Source: Nocardia crassostreae (GTDB taxonomy: Bacteria; Actinomycetota; Actinomycetes; Mycobacteriales; Mycobacteriaceae). From it: a DNA stretch of 64,000 nt. Both the position numbers and the translations under genes were made by a program. Of the stretch, positions 1 through 8,626 are shown piece by piece (the first letter of the stretch is position 1; each line of letters opens with the position of its first letter). Location: assembly GCF_001613405.1 (NCBI RefSeq), contig NZ_BDCH01000039.1:100639-164638 (forward strand), given 5' to 3'. The notes under the pieces are model-generated. The model did not search any database and was not told the origin of the DNA. It saw nothing but the letters and a program-made list of their open reading frames with translations.

Positions 1-828
1 TCCGATCCGCAGGTCGCCAAGCTGCACCACCTCATGGACTCCTACGGCAAGGTCGTCGCCGAACCGGTCGCGACCGGGCCCGGCAGGATCGGCATCGTGG
101 TCGGTCACCCGGCCCGCCAGAGCGATATCGACATCCTCGCAGGCGAACTCGCCCCGGCGACCCGCGCCATCAGCTCGCTCTGAGGTACGGACTGGTCGCA
201 GGCTCCCGTCGTGGTCGTCGCGTCCGGCCCCGCCGAATTCGCCGCCCTCACCAACTCCACCGATCTGGTCCCGGCCGAGGTGGCCGCCTCCACGGTGTCC
301 GACGCCTTCCATCCCGGGGCACAGCCGACCGGCCAGCGCGTGGTGTTCGGCCCGGAAGCAGGCCGCCGCCTCGGCCCCGACGGCCTGCGCTCGGTGCTGC
401 GCCACGAACTCGCCCATATCGCGGCCCGCGCGGTCACCGTCGACGGCTCACCCCAATGGATGCTCGAGGGTTTCGCCGAGTACGCCGCGCACCGCGACCT
501 GCCCCGCCCGATCGCCGAGATCGCCCCCGCGCTGACCGCTCGCGCGCGTTCCGGCAACCTTCCCGCAGACCTGCCAGCGGACGCGATTTTCGAACCCGCC
601 AGCGGTGAAGCGGCCGCCGCCTACGAACAGGCGTGGTCCGCTTGCGCTTTCATCGCGGATCGTTTCGGCGAGCCGAAACTGGTCACCCTCTACCGGCAGC
701 TGGCCACGGGCCCGAAGGACCGCCCCGCCACCGAGGCGCTCTTGCGCGAAAACCTCGGCACCGACTACCCGGACTTCCTCACGGACTGGCGCTCCTGGAT
801 TTCCTCCCGCACCACCGAAGGCGCTTGA
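1..828 (+). pseudogene. Secreted zinc-metallopeptidase-like protein, 5' end outside window, interrupted by TGA
   Basis: One reading frame runs from base 1 to 828 but is cut by a TGA at 181-183. The part after the stop contains RHELAHIAAR (an HExxH-type zinc motif written HELAH) followed by EGFAEYAAH, the third-ligand region of gluzincin-type peptidases. The piece before the stop (ending HPARQSDIDILAGELAPAT) reads as the domain that usually precedes it, and the frame resumes as GTDWSQAPVVVVAS. The TGA sits where related proteins, as I remember them, have Trp before GTDW, so a TGG to TGA change is the simplest explanation. If the second part is made alone it could start at the GTG near 211. It lies upstream of pimB', where mycobacteria carry unrelated small genes. 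Substrate unknown. The family call is moderately sure; the pseudogene call is an inference from frame continuity. Confidence 0.5.
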
Positions 829-1058
829 ACCGCGCGATCTACGGCTGATCGGCGAACCGCCATGGCGATTGTGGCGGCACCGCCGCACCTGGCCGCCCGG
901 AGATCGGGTCTCGGCGGCGACCCGGCCGCAGCCGCGCCACCGGGTGCAGGCCGTCGACGGCATCCTGCTGCATGCCCGGCCGGTCGGCCGCAACGGTCAG
1001 GGGCGGCCCGCTGCGCCCGTGCCGTCGCACCCCGGGGGTGTGCAGTAAGTTTTCAGGC

Positions 1059-2216
1059 ATGGGGCGAACTCTGCTGGTTACCAATGATTTCCCGCCGCGA
1101 CCGGGAGGTATCCAGTCCTATGTGCATTCGCTGGCCATGCAGTTGCCGCCGGATGAACTGGTGGTCTACGCGCCGCGGTGGCGGGGGGACTCGCATTGGA
1201 AGTTCGATGCGGAGCAGCCGTTTCAGGTGGTGCGGCATCCCACGACCTTGATGCTGCCGACGCCGCTGGTGGTGCGGCGGGCGGCCAAGCTGATGCGGGA
1301 CGAGCAGTGTGATCGGGTGTGGTTCGGGGCGGCGGCGCCGCTGGCGCTGATGTCGCCGCTGCTACGCAAGGCGGGCGCCGAGCGCATCGTGGCGTCCACG
1401 CACGGGCACGAGGTGGGGTGGTCGATGCTGCCGGGGGCGCGGCAGGCGCTGCGGGTGATCGGCGACAACACCGATGTGATCACCTATGTCAGCAAATACA
1501 CGCGGCGGCGGTTCGCGGCGGCGTTCGGTGTGCAGGCCGCGCTCGAATATCTGCCGCCCGCGGTGGATTCCGAGGTGTTCAAGCCGGATCCGGCGGCGCG
1601 CGCCGAACTGCGCGAACGGTACGGGCTGGGGGATCGGCCGACGATTCTGTGCCTGTCGCGGCTGGTGCCGCGCAAGGGGCAGGACATGCTCATCATGGCC
1701 ATGCTGGAGCTGCGCAAGCGGATCGACGGCGCCGTGCTGGTGATCGCGGGCGACGGGCCGTACGAGCAGAAGCTGCACGCCTTCGCCGAATCGCTGGGCG
1801 TCACCGACGATGTCGTCTTTACCGGGCGGGTGCCCGCCCAGGAGTTGGCGGCCCACCACACCATTGCCGATGTCTTCGCCATGCCGTGCCGCACCCGCGG
1901 GTTCGGGCTGGATGTGGAGGGGCTCGGCATCGTATATCTGGAAGCCTCCGCGACCGGAGTGCCGGTGGTAGCGGGCAATTCGGGCGGCGCGCCCGAGACG
2001 GTCAAGGAAGGCGAGACCGGTCGCGTGGTCGACGGCCGCAATGTCGAGGCCATCACCGACGCCATTGCCGAGATCCTCGCCGACCGCGACGCCGCCGCTC
2101 GCATGGGCGACGCGGGCCGCGCCTGGGTCCAGCAGCAGTGGCGCTGGGACCGCATGGGCGCCCGCCTGCGGGAACTCCTCGATACGAACGTGCGATCGAG
2201 TCATGACGCGCTCTGA
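1059..2216 (+). CDS. pimB: GDP-mannose-dependent alpha-(1-6)-phosphatidylinositol monomannoside mannosyltransferase (PimB'), GT4
   Basis: A 385-residue GT-B glycosyltransferase of family GT4. The N-terminus has the typical TNDFPPRPGGIQSYV loop. The nucleotide-sugar site near residues 287-295 carries the E-x7-E motif (EGLGIVYLE), followed by ATGVPVVAGNSGGAPE. It matches mycobacterial Rv2188c in motif layout and length; that enzyme adds the second mannose to phosphatidylinositol at the cytoplasmic face of the membrane, the first committed step towards PIM2, lipomannan and LAM. The ATG at 1059 is chosen because GRTLLVTNDFPP is the conserved N-terminus. The next gene starts 15 bases after its stop, so the envelope genes that follow are probably cotranscribed. 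Confidence 0.88.
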   Translation: MGRTLLVTNDFPPRPGGIQSYVHSLAMQLPPDELVVYAPRWRGDSHWKFDAEQPFQVVRHPTTLMLPTPLVVRRAAKLMRDEQCDRVWFGAAAPLALMSPLLRKAGAERIVASTHGHEVGWSMLPGARQALRVIGDNTDVITYVSKYTRRRFAAAFGVQAALEYLPPAVDSEVFKPDPAARAELRERYGLGDRPTILCLSRLVPRKGQDMLIMAMLELRKRIDGAVLVIAGDGPYEQKLHAFAESLGVTDDVVFTGRVPAQELAAHHTIADVFAMPCRTRGFGLDVEGLGIVYLEASATGVPVVAGNSGGAPETVKEGETGRVVDGRNVEAITDAIAEILADRDAAARMGDAGRAWVQQQWRWDRMGARLRELLDTNVRSSHDAL

Positions 2217-2231
2217 GCTAGGCTCAGCCGC

Positions 2232-2618
2232 GTGAGCAGCATCCAGATCGCCGACCAGACCTTCGTCGCCGCGCCGGGCTCGGCGGTGGGCGACCTGCTG
2301 GCGGATCGCGCCCGCTGGCGGGCCTGGTGGCCGGACCTGCAGCTGAGCGTGCGGGAGGATCGGGCCGACAAGGGGATTCGCTGGACCGTGAGCGGTCCGG
2401 TGAACGGCACCATGGAGGTCTGGCTGGAGCCCATGCTGGACGGCGTCATCCTGCACTACTTCATGCACGCCGAACCGCAGGGCCTGGAGCGACTGTCGGT
2501 GCGTGACCTCATGGCCGCCAACCGTGCGCGCCGCGTCGCCGGTAAGAAGATGTCCTTCGAGGTGAAGGCCCGTCTGGAGGCCGGTCGCAAGGTCGGCGTC
2601 GCACCCGCCGCGCACTAG
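2232..2618 (+). CDS. SRPBCC/polyketide cyclase-like protein (Rv2186c-type)
   Basis: A 128-residue protein starting with GTG just after pimB'. Its size and position match Rv2186c. The fold expected is the START/SRPBCC helix-grip: an N-terminal strand (IQIADQTFVAAP), a Trp-rich middle (RWRAWWPDLQL) and a C-terminal helix with many basic residues (NRARRVAGKKMSFEVKARLE). No catalytic residues can be named; such proteins usually bind a hydrophobic ligand. The gene lies in a run with pimB' and the TB16.3-like gene, which suggests an envelope-lipid role, but that is inference from context. Confidence 0.7.
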   Translation: MSSIQIADQTFVAAPGSAVGDLLADRARWRAWWPDLQLSVREDRADKGIRWTVSGPVNGTMEVWLEPMLDGVILHYFMHAEPQGLERLSVRDLMAANRARRVAGKKMSFEVKARLEAGRKVGVAPAAH

Positions 2619-2648
2619 CCGAACCTTCGAAAGGAAGCGTTGCCACCC

Positions 2649-3086
2649 ATGGCCGATCGCACTCAACGGTCGATCGTGATCGACGCCCCCGCGGATCGAG
2701 TGATGGGCGTCATCGCCGACCTGGAGTCGTATCCGGAATGGGTCGCCGCGGCCCGCTCGGTCGAAGTAGTCGACAAATACCCCGACGGCCGCGCCCGCAA
2801 TGCGCGATTCGTCCTGGACGCCGGAGTGGTGAAGGACACGTACACGCTGTCCTATACATGGCGTCCCGACGGCAAGGCCGTCAGCTGGACGCTGGTCAGC
2901 GGTGATCTGCAGAAGGCGCAGGACGGCACCTACGAACTCATCGCGCTGCCCGACGGCGCCACCCAGGTGGTCTACGAGTTGACGGTGGACCTGAACATCC
3001 CCATGATCGGCATGTTCAAACGCAAGGCCGAGAAGGTCATTACCGATACGGCCCTCAAGGAACTCAAGAAACGGGTCGAAGGCTGA
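2649..3086 (+). CDS. SRPBCC family protein, TB16.3 (Rv2185c) homologue
   Basis: A 145-residue SRPBCC domain protein. The sequence has the classic start of the family (SIVIDAPADRVMGVIADLESYPEWV) and the C-terminal helix LKELKKRVEG. This is the conserved companion of the ATPase that follows, as in mycobacteria (Rv2185c next to Rv2184c). The ATG at 2649 has AAAGGAAG upstream at 2630-2637, which fixes the start. The likely role is binding a lipid or other hydrophobic ligand; no substrate can be read from the sequence. Confidence 0.8.
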   Translation: MADRTQRSIVIDAPADRVMGVIADLESYPEWVAAARSVEVVDKYPDGRARNARFVLDAGVVKDTYTLSYTWRPDGKAVSWTLVSGDLQKAQDGTYELIALPDGATQVVYELTVDLNIPMIGMFKRKAEKVITDTALKELKKRVEG

Positions 3087-3127
3087 CCACGAGCACGACC
3101 GGTCGCCCAGCGCGGCCGACCACCCGC

Positions 3128-4664
3128 GTGGAATTGTTCGTCGGCAAGGGCGGGGTGGGCAAGACGACGCTGGCCTGCGCGACGGCGCTGGCCTACGCGC
3201 GCTCCGGGCGCAAGGTGCTGCTCGCCTCCCTGGACCAGGCCCATTCCCTCGGTGACGCACTGGGATTCCGCTTCCGGCACGAGCCGGGCGCGACGCCCGC
3301 GGTCGCCAAGGTGCAACCGTTCCTCGATGTCATCGAGGTGGATTCCCTTGCGCTGCTGGAGAACCGCTTCCGCCAGCTGGTGCTCGTGCTCTCCGGCGGC
3401 GGCCACGGACACGGATTCAACCTGGCCGCACTGGATCCCGCCGAACTGACCGGCCTGCCCGGCGTCCAGGAGATCCTGGCGCTCCTCGAGATCACCGACT
3501 TCGCCGACAACGGCCAATGGGACGTGATCATCCTGGACTGCCCGCCGTCCGCCGATATGCTCCGCAATGCTCCGCATCATCACCGCCCCCGACACCGTCC
3601 TCGGCTACCTGGACCGCGTGTGGCCCGAACACTCCCGCGCCCTCTCCACCGGTGGCCTCGACTTCCGCCGCGCCGTCCTCGTGGTCACCGTCCAGGAACT
3701 GGTCGCCGCCGTCTCCAAGGCCCGCGACCTCATTGCCGACCACACCCGCACCGCCGCCCGCCTGGTCACCGCCCCCGAGCACGTCGCCGTGGCCGAATCC
3801 GCCCGCGTCCGCTCCGCCGCCGCCCTCCTCGGCCTCCGCCTCGACGCCGTGCTCGTCAACAAGGTGCTGCCGGAACTGTCCGCACCCAGCGATTCTCCGG
3901 CGCCACACCGGCTGGAAACGCAGGATGTTGCGCCCTGGCGTGGGTCGCGGGACGCGGGGGGTGGGCGTGAGCCACAGGGCGCGCGGCGTGCGGAACATGG
4001 GGCGACGGCGCATGGACATGCGGCGCAGGCGTCGTACGGGCCGCGGGCTGTTCGTGGTAGCGCGGTGAATCCCACTGTGGCGCTGTTCGGTTCGGAAGCG
4101 CCCGATCCTTTCGCGGTATCGCTCGCCGGTGGAGCTCCCAGTCCTGTGCCGCCGCCGCATCCGGCGGTGCGGTGGTATTCGGATCGGCGGGCCGAGCAGT
4201 TGGCGGTCGTGGCGGAGTTGCGGGAGCGGATGCGGGGTGTGGCGGTGCAGGTGGTGGGGCATGCGGGGGCTGAACCGGTGGGGCTCGAGGCGCTGCGGGC
4301 ATTGAGTTGTGCGGTCGACGCGAGTGGTGACTGGGTGGGACAGCGCGCTGTACCTATGCTTGGCTCAGATGCGGACGGTGTGCTGTCCACTCCTGGAACG
4401 GGTATTGCGGGGCCGGTGGTGCGGCTCGAATCCGGGACGGGCGTGCATTCGGTGTTCGCCATGCGCATGCATCTACCCGTGGTCGATCCGTCGACCCTGC
4501 AGCTGGGACGAGTGGAGGACGATTTGATCGTGGGAGCGGACGGGGTCCGGCGCCGGCTGCGGCTGGCGCCGGTATTGCGGCGGTGCACGGTCGACGCCGC
4601 CGAACTCGACGGCGACCAGCTGGTAATCCGATTCCGGACCGATCCCGAGGTGTGGCCGAAATGA
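3128..4664 (+). pseudogene. ArsA/GET3-like ATPase (Rv2184c homologue) split by a 10-bp tandem duplication
   Basis: The first part (GTG at 3128) has a deviant Walker A loop, GKGGVGKTTLA, a switch-like DQAHSLGDALG segment and the strand VIILDCPPSADM. The frame is then lost. The second part is in another frame and continues ITAPDTVLGYLDRVWPEHSRAL to the stop at 4664. At 3557-3576 the ten bases ATGCTCCGCA occur twice in tandem; removing one copy joins the two parts as PPSADMLRIITAPDT, giving a protein of about 508 residues. The family is the anion-transporter ATPase/MinD group, a soluble dimer that couples ATP hydrolysis to membrane-protein or lipid handling. The stop overlaps the next start (ATGA). 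Either the gene is truly broken, it switches by slippage of the repeat, or the sequence carries an error. Confidence 0.8.
3557..3576 (+). repeat. 10-bp perfect tandem duplication causing a frameshift
   Basis: Two adjacent copies of ATGCTCCGCA lie inside the ATPase gene. One copy restores the frame and a family-typical sequence, so the second copy is the event that broke the gene. Confidence 0.9.
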
Positions 4665-5641
4665 CCACCTCCCACGACCGGCCGCGCGCCGGTCATCCCG
4701 ACGAGAACCTCAAGGAACTCGCCGAGGAGCTGCGGCTGCTCGCCGAGGCGGTCCTCGAACGCGTCGAACCGGTGCTGCGCCGCACCGCCGCCGACGGCCG
4801 CGTGAACTGGGACAGCTGCAGCTGGTGCCCGGTGTGCGCCGCCGCCGCCGCGGTGGTGCGCGGTGAGCACCACGATGTGGTGGCCGCCATCGCCGACCAC
4901 GGCACCGCCATTGTCACGGTGCTGCGCGAGGTCCTCGCCGGTGTCCCGGTCGAACCGGTCATTCCGCCGGACCTCGACCCGGTATCGCCGGAATACCATG
5001 CCTGGCAACACTATTCGATGTTCCGCGGCGGTGAGCCCGGAATGCGCGAAGACGCCTCCGGCGACGATCCGGCCCAGCCGCACGATGGACCCGTCGATGC
5101 GCGACCCGGTGACGCGCCGGACCCGCGCGGCACGGATTCCGCCGCGTCGGCGGCTGGTGGAGCGCCGGGTTCCGGTCGAGGCACAGGTCATGGCAGCGCG
5201 GGAGCGGGAACCGCTGGCCTGTTCGCCCGATTCGTCGCGGGTATGCGCGGCGAGACGCGGCCACATGATCATCCGGCCGATGACGGTGCTCGATTCCCGG
5301 GTGGAGGACGGCCCTCGGACAGCGCGGGGCGCACAGGAAGTGCAGGCCATACGGGCAGCGCAGGCCGCGCGGACAGCGCCGACGGCGCAGGTCAGGCAGG
5401 CGGCGCGGGTCAGGCAGGTGGCGCGCGGCCTACTGATGCCGCTGAATCCTCCGGCGCTGCCGGGTCTTCCGGTGGTGCCGGGCCTTCGGGCGGTGCGGAT
5501 GCGCAGGGCGGTGCGGATGCCGGGGATCCGTTCGGCAAGGGGCCCGGTGCGGCGCGGCGACCGGGCGGGCGCGGGAAGCAATCCGGCGGACAGGGGGCGC
5601 GATCCGGGTACGTCCCCACCAACGTGACGATCAAGGCATGA
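4661..5641 (+). CDS. Conserved actinobacterial protein with CxxCPxC motif and low-complexity tail (Rv2183c-like)
   Basis: A 326-residue protein. The first 120 residues are ordered: a helix (ENLKELAEELRLLAEAVLERVEPVL) and a possible metal-binding CSWCPVC motif with cysteines at 53, 56 and 59. The rest is a long disordered stretch rich in Gly, Ala, Ser and Asp with short repeats such as GQAGGAGQAGGA, ending in the conserved-looking tail GYVPTNVTIKA. The start overlaps the ATPase stop and its stop overlaps the glucokinase start, both as ATGA, so translation is coupled. No function is known to me; position next to the ATPase is conserved in mycobacteria. Confidence 0.75.
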   Translation: MTTSHDRPRAGHPDENLKELAEELRLLAEAVLERVEPVLRRTAADGRVNWDSCSWCPVCAAAAAVVRGEHHDVVAAIADHGTAIVTVLREVLAGVPVEPVIPPDLDPVSPEYHAWQHYSMFRGGEPGMREDASGDDPAQPHDGPVDARPGDAPDPRGTDSAASAAGGAPGSGRGTGHGSAGAGTAGLFARFVAGMRGETRPHDHPADDGARFPGGGRPSDSAGRTGSAGHTGSAGRADSADGAGQAGGAGQAGGARPTDAAESSGAAGSSGGAGPSGGADAQGGADAGDPFGKGPGAARRPGGRGKQSGGQGARSGYVPTNVTIKA

Positions 5642-6642
5642 GGGGCGGTGGATCGGTGTCGCTGACTGTGGGAATCGATTTGGGCGGCACCAATATTCGT
5701 GCGTCCGTGGTCGACAGTGCCGGTGAGGTGCTCGATACCGTGACCGCGCCGACGCCGCAGTCCGCGCGGGCGCTCGAGGACTGCCTGGCGCGGACCGTGC
5801 GGGAACTGTGCGGGCGGCACGCCATCGGCGCGGTCGGGCTCGCGGTGGCGGGCTTCGTGGACGAGGACCGTGCCACGGTACGGTTCGCGCCGCATCTGCC
5901 GTGGGAGGACGCGCCCGTCGCGCAGCGACTCACCGATCGGCTCGGGCTGCCGGTGATCCTCGAGCACGACGCCAATGCCGCCATGTGGGCCGAATACCGC
6001 TTCGGCGCCGCCGCCGGTGGCCGCAATGTGGTGCTGGTGGCGATCGGCACCGGTATCGGGGCGGCTTTACTGGCCAATGGGCAGCTGTATCGGGGCAGCT
6101 TCGGCGTGGCCCCGGAGCTCGGGCATCTGCAGGTGGTCCCGCAGGGCCGCCCGTGCGCCTGCGGTAAGCGCGGCTGCTGGGAAAGGTATTGCAGCGGAAC
6201 CGCCCTGGTGGACACCGCGCTGGAGATGCTGGCCACCGATCCGCAGCGCTCGACGGTGCTGGCGCGCGAGGCCGGTCGCGATCCGGGCTCGTTCACCGGC
6301 CGCCGCGTCGCGGGCGCGGCGCAGGACGGCGATCTGGTGGCGTTGGACGTCATGGCCGATTTCGCGCGCTGGCTCGGGCTCGGACTGGCCTTCGTGAGCG
6401 ATCTGTTCGACCCGGATCTGATCGTGGTCGCCGGTGGCGTGAGCACCTCGGCCCCGCTGTTCCTCGACGACGCGCGCGAACACTACGCGGCCTCCATCAC
6501 CGGCGCCCGGCATCGGCGGCTCGCGCGCATCCGCACCGCGCAGCTGGGTGAGGCGGCGGGCATGATCGGCGCGGCCGAGTTGGCGCGCGCCGCGCTGGAG
6601 GCGCAGCGCGACGCCGTGCCGGTCGCCCCGGCGCGCCGTTGA
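5638..6642 (+). CDS. glk: ROK-family glucokinase
   Basis: A 334-residue sugar kinase of the ROK family. It has the N-terminal phosphate loop GIDLGGTN, the catalytic Asp in EHDANAAMWAEY, the GTGIGAAL loop, and the ROK zinc signature CACGKRGCWERY. This points to ATP- or polyphosphate-dependent phosphorylation of glucose to glucose-6-phosphate in the cytoplasm. The ATGA overlap with the gene before it supports the ATG at 5638, although a GTG at 5656 nearer the conserved strand would also work. It is an insertion relative to the M. tuberculosis order, where no ROK kinase lies here. Glucose is the likeliest substrate but other hexoses cannot be excluded. Confidence 0.85.
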   Translation: MRGGGSVSLTVGIDLGGTNIRASVVDSAGEVLDTVTAPTPQSARALEDCLARTVRELCGRHAIGAVGLAVAGFVDEDRATVRFAPHLPWEDAPVAQRLTDRLGLPVILEHDANAAMWAEYRFGAAAGGRNVVLVAIGTGIGAALLANGQLYRGSFGVAPELGHLQVVPQGRPCACGKRGCWERYCSGTALVDTALEMLATDPQRSTVLAREAGRDPGSFTGRRVAGAAQDGDLVALDVMADFARWLGLGLAFVSDLFDPDLIVVAGGVSTSAPLFLDDAREHYAASITGARHRRLARIRTAQLGEAAGMIGAAELARAALEAQRDAVPVAPARR

Positions 6643-6757
6643 TATTCCACACCCCCAGCGGTTGGTTCCCGCAACGTGACGGCGGTAGAGTCGGCAGCTG
6701 AGTGTGGTGCCCGCAACGAGGCCGGTCCCGGGTATCGAAAACAGGGGAAAGGACGCA

Positions 6758-7483
6758 ATGTTCTACTGGCTGCTGAAGTATGTGTTCCCGGGTCCATGGA
6801 TGCATCTCGTCAACCGGCCTCGGGTCGAGGGCGTCGAGAACATCCCCGCGAAGGGTGCAGCCATTCTGGCGGGCAATCACCTGTCCTTCACCGACTGGCT
6901 CTTCACGCCGCTCATGAGTCCGCGGCGCATCACCTATCTGGCCAAGGCCGAATACTTCACGACTCCCGGTCTCAAGGGCCGATTGCAGAAGTGGTTCTTC
7001 TCCGGCGCGGGCCAGTACCCCATCGACCGGTCGGGTGCCGACGCCGCCGAGAGCGCGCTCAACACCGCCCGCACACTGCTGGAGGAAGGCCGCCTCGTGG
7101 GTCTCTGCCCCGAGGGCACCCGTTCGCCGGACGGCCGCCTCTACAAGGGCAAGACCGGGGTGGCACGCCTCGCCCTGGATACCGGCATCCCGGTGATCCC
7201 GGTTGCGCTGATCGGCACCGACGAGGTGTGCCCGCCCGGGCCGTTCCGCTGGCGGGCCAAGAAGGTCACCGTGAAGTTCGGTGCGCCCATCGACTTCTCG
7301 CGCTACGAGGGCATGGGCGGTAACCGCTTCGTCGAGCGCGCCGTGACGGACGAGATCATGTACGAGCTCATGACCATGTCGGGTCAGGAGTACGTGGACG
7401 TGTACGCCGCCAGCCTGAAGAAGGGCGTGCCCTCGGGCGGCCGCCCCGATGCGGATCGCATGCCGCAGACCATGGCGGGTTAA
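6758..7483 (+). CDS. 1-acyl-sn-glycerol-3-phosphate acyltransferase (PlsC family)
   Basis: A 241-residue membrane-associated acyltransferase. Motif I is NHLSFTD with His41 and Asp46 (HX4D), motif III is EGTRSPDG, and motif IV lies in TGIPVIPVALIG. These define the PlsC/LPLAT family, which transfers an acyl chain to lysophosphatidic acid or a similar lipid. The start at 6758 has GGGGAAAGGA just upstream and gives MFYWLLKYVF, the conserved N-terminus. It corresponds to Rv2182c. Two hairpins end the transcript before the convergent exoribonuclease gene. Confidence 0.87.
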   Translation: MFYWLLKYVFPGPWMHLVNRPRVEGVENIPAKGAAILAGNHLSFTDWLFTPLMSPRRITYLAKAEYFTTPGLKGRLQKWFFSGAGQYPIDRSGADAAESALNTARTLLEEGRLVGLCPEGTRSPDGRLYKGKTGVARLALDTGIPVIPVALIGTDEVCPPGPFRWRAKKVTVKFGAPIDFSRYEGMGGNRFVERAVTDEIMYELMTMSGQEYVDVYAASLKKGVPSGGRPDADRMPQTMAG

Positions 7484-7518
7484 GGGGGTTTGGGGGCTTA
7501 GCCCCCAAGTCCTACCCC
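7484..7518. repeat. Palindromic intergenic element (G-run / C-run hairpin)
   Basis: A hairpin of TTGGGGGCTTAGCCCCCAA, flanked by further GGGG and CCCC runs. A very similar element (GGGGTTTC stem, CTT-type loop) occurs at 59466-59498. Probably a dispersed terminator-like repeat. Confidence 0.6.
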
Positions 7519-7527
7519 AACCACGAA

Positions 7528-7559
7528 ATAGGCCCCGGAGACTCGTCTCCGGGGCCTAT
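7528..7559. terminator. Bidirectional rho-independent terminator between plsC and the exoribonuclease gene
   Basis: A perfect 14-bp stem (ATAGGCCCCGGAGA and its complement) with loop CTCG lies between two convergent genes. It is symmetric, so it can serve both strands. Confidence 0.8.
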
Positions 7560-7563
7560 GTGT

Positions 7564-8061
7564 TCAGGAGGCTTGGCGGCGCCGATGCGCCTCGATGGCG
7601 TCGAACTTGGCCAGGTTGTGGCGGGCGTCGGCCAAGGCGTCGTGGGCGTCCTTGGGGACGGGGGGTAGCGGAGGGCAGCCGTGCTGGACCCAGTGCTGGC
7701 GGAGTTCGTTGGTGTAGCGGGGGAGGGCGGTGGGGAGGTCGACCATGGAGCCCCAGAGTTGGCAGAGGGCCACGTGGTCGTAGGCGCCCACCCAGGCCCA
7801 GAGTTCGGGTTCGACGTCGGGCCGGGGGACCAGGAACTTGTAGAGGTCGTCGCGGATGCGCTCACGGCTGCGCCACAGCGGGGAGGAGGTGGTGGGCAGT
7901 TTGGGGAGCACATTGCGGCGGACGAAGGGGCCCGCCTTCTCCGGATCGAATTCGGTGGAGACCGCATAGTATTCGCGGCCGTCCTCGCATACGACTGCTA
8001 TGGAGACCAAGTCGATGACGACCCCGTCTTCGATGAATTCGCAGTCGTAAAAATACCTCAA
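7564..8061 (-). CDS. DEDD-type 3'-5' exoribonuclease (Rv2179c homologue)
   Basis: A 165-residue exonuclease. The N-terminal RYFYDCEFIEDG carries the first Asp and Glu of the DEDDh active site, and HDALADARHN near the C-terminus carries the last His/Asp pair. The family processes or degrades RNA from the 3' end with Mg2+; the M. tuberculosis homologue (Rv2179c) is a structurally described RNase T-like enzyme. The TTG at 8061 is chosen because it places the conserved RYFYDCEF at the very start and has GAGGAAG upstream. Confidence 0.85.
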   Translation of the reverse strand: MRYFYDCEFIEDGVVIDLVSIAVVCEDGREYYAVSTEFDPEKAGPFVRRNVLPKLPTTSSPLWRSRERIRDDLYKFLVPRPDVEPELWAWVGAYDHVALCQLWGSMVDLPTALPRYTNELRQHWVQHGCPPLPPVPKDAHDALADARHNLAKFDAIEAHRRRQAS

Positions 8062-8149
8062 GCGAGGACTTCCTCTCGGGTGGAGCCGGGTGGGGCACAT
8101 CTCTGCGGGCACCCGGTGCGCAGGCGCCGGGTGCCCGGAGATTCATGAT

Positions 8150-8518
8150 TCAGAACGGGTTGGCGGCCGCGCGGCGAATGACCTCGCGGGCCAGGGGGCC
8201 GTGCAGGGCGTCGATGGGGCGGCCGGGCAGGCTTTCGTCCTCGGTGTAGATCCACTCGAGGATTTCCTCATCGCTGTATTTCGAATCGCGCATGACCGTG
8301 ATCAGACCGGTCAGGTGCTTGGTGACTGCGCCGGTGGAGTCGAAGAATTCCTTCGGAATTCCCGCGATACCGTCGCGGCGAACCGCGATGAGCTGATGCT
8401 CGCGCAACATCTGATGCACCCGGGTGACCACCATGCCCAACTGCTCGGCTACATCGGGCAGCGGGATCAGGGTCACCGAATCCGGCAGGACGTCATCGCT
8501 GCATGGGAAGGCACTCAC
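8150..8518 (-). CDS. Winged-helix DNA-binding protein, Rv2175c homologue (likely PknL substrate)
   Basis: A 122-residue protein related to Rv2175c. An N-terminal helix-turn-helix (LPDVAEQLGMVVTRVHQMLREHQLIAVRR) is followed by a C-terminal helix ending GPLAREVIRRAAANPF. In M. tuberculosis this DNA-binding protein is phosphorylated by PknL, whose gene is divergent here as well. The GTG at 8518 fits the conserved length. It has no Shine-Dalgarno; a TACCGT hexamer seven bases upstream suggests a leaderless transcript. DNA target unknown. Confidence 0.8.
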   Translation of the reverse strand: MSAFPCSDDVLPDSVTLIPLPDVAEQLGMVVTRVHQMLREHQLIAVRRDGIAGIPKEFFDSTGAVTKHLTGLITVMRDSKYSDEEILEWIYTEDESLPGRPIDALHGPLAREVIRRAAANPF

Positions 8519-8626
8519 CCGGATAACGGTAGTCTCTCGCGCCGCCGCCGTCGCATCACACCCCGGCACGACTACCATCGGGTGAGCCGCACGGGGCGGC
8601 ACGGAAGTCGGAAGGGTATCGGTTCA
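8519..8626. promoter_or_regulatory. Divergent promoter region of the Rv2175c-like gene and pknL
   Basis: On the minus strand TACCGT (8526-8531) sits seven bases before the GTG at 8518, a leaderless arrangement. On the plus strand TACCAT at 8573-8578 is a candidate -10 for pknL. No clear -35 boxes are seen. Confidence 0.4.

Noticed and set aside
2200..2240. Absence of fadD15 between pimB' and the Rv2186c-like gene seen as a deletion
   Set aside because: Gene order varies at this point among mycolata and there is no scar; unlike murG, fadD15 is not an invariant neighbour.
1362..3260. Long open frame on the minus strand opposite pimB' and the SRPBCC genes
   Set aside because: It is the complement of genes with strong family matches; such frames are common in high-GC DNA. 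No domain is visible in it.
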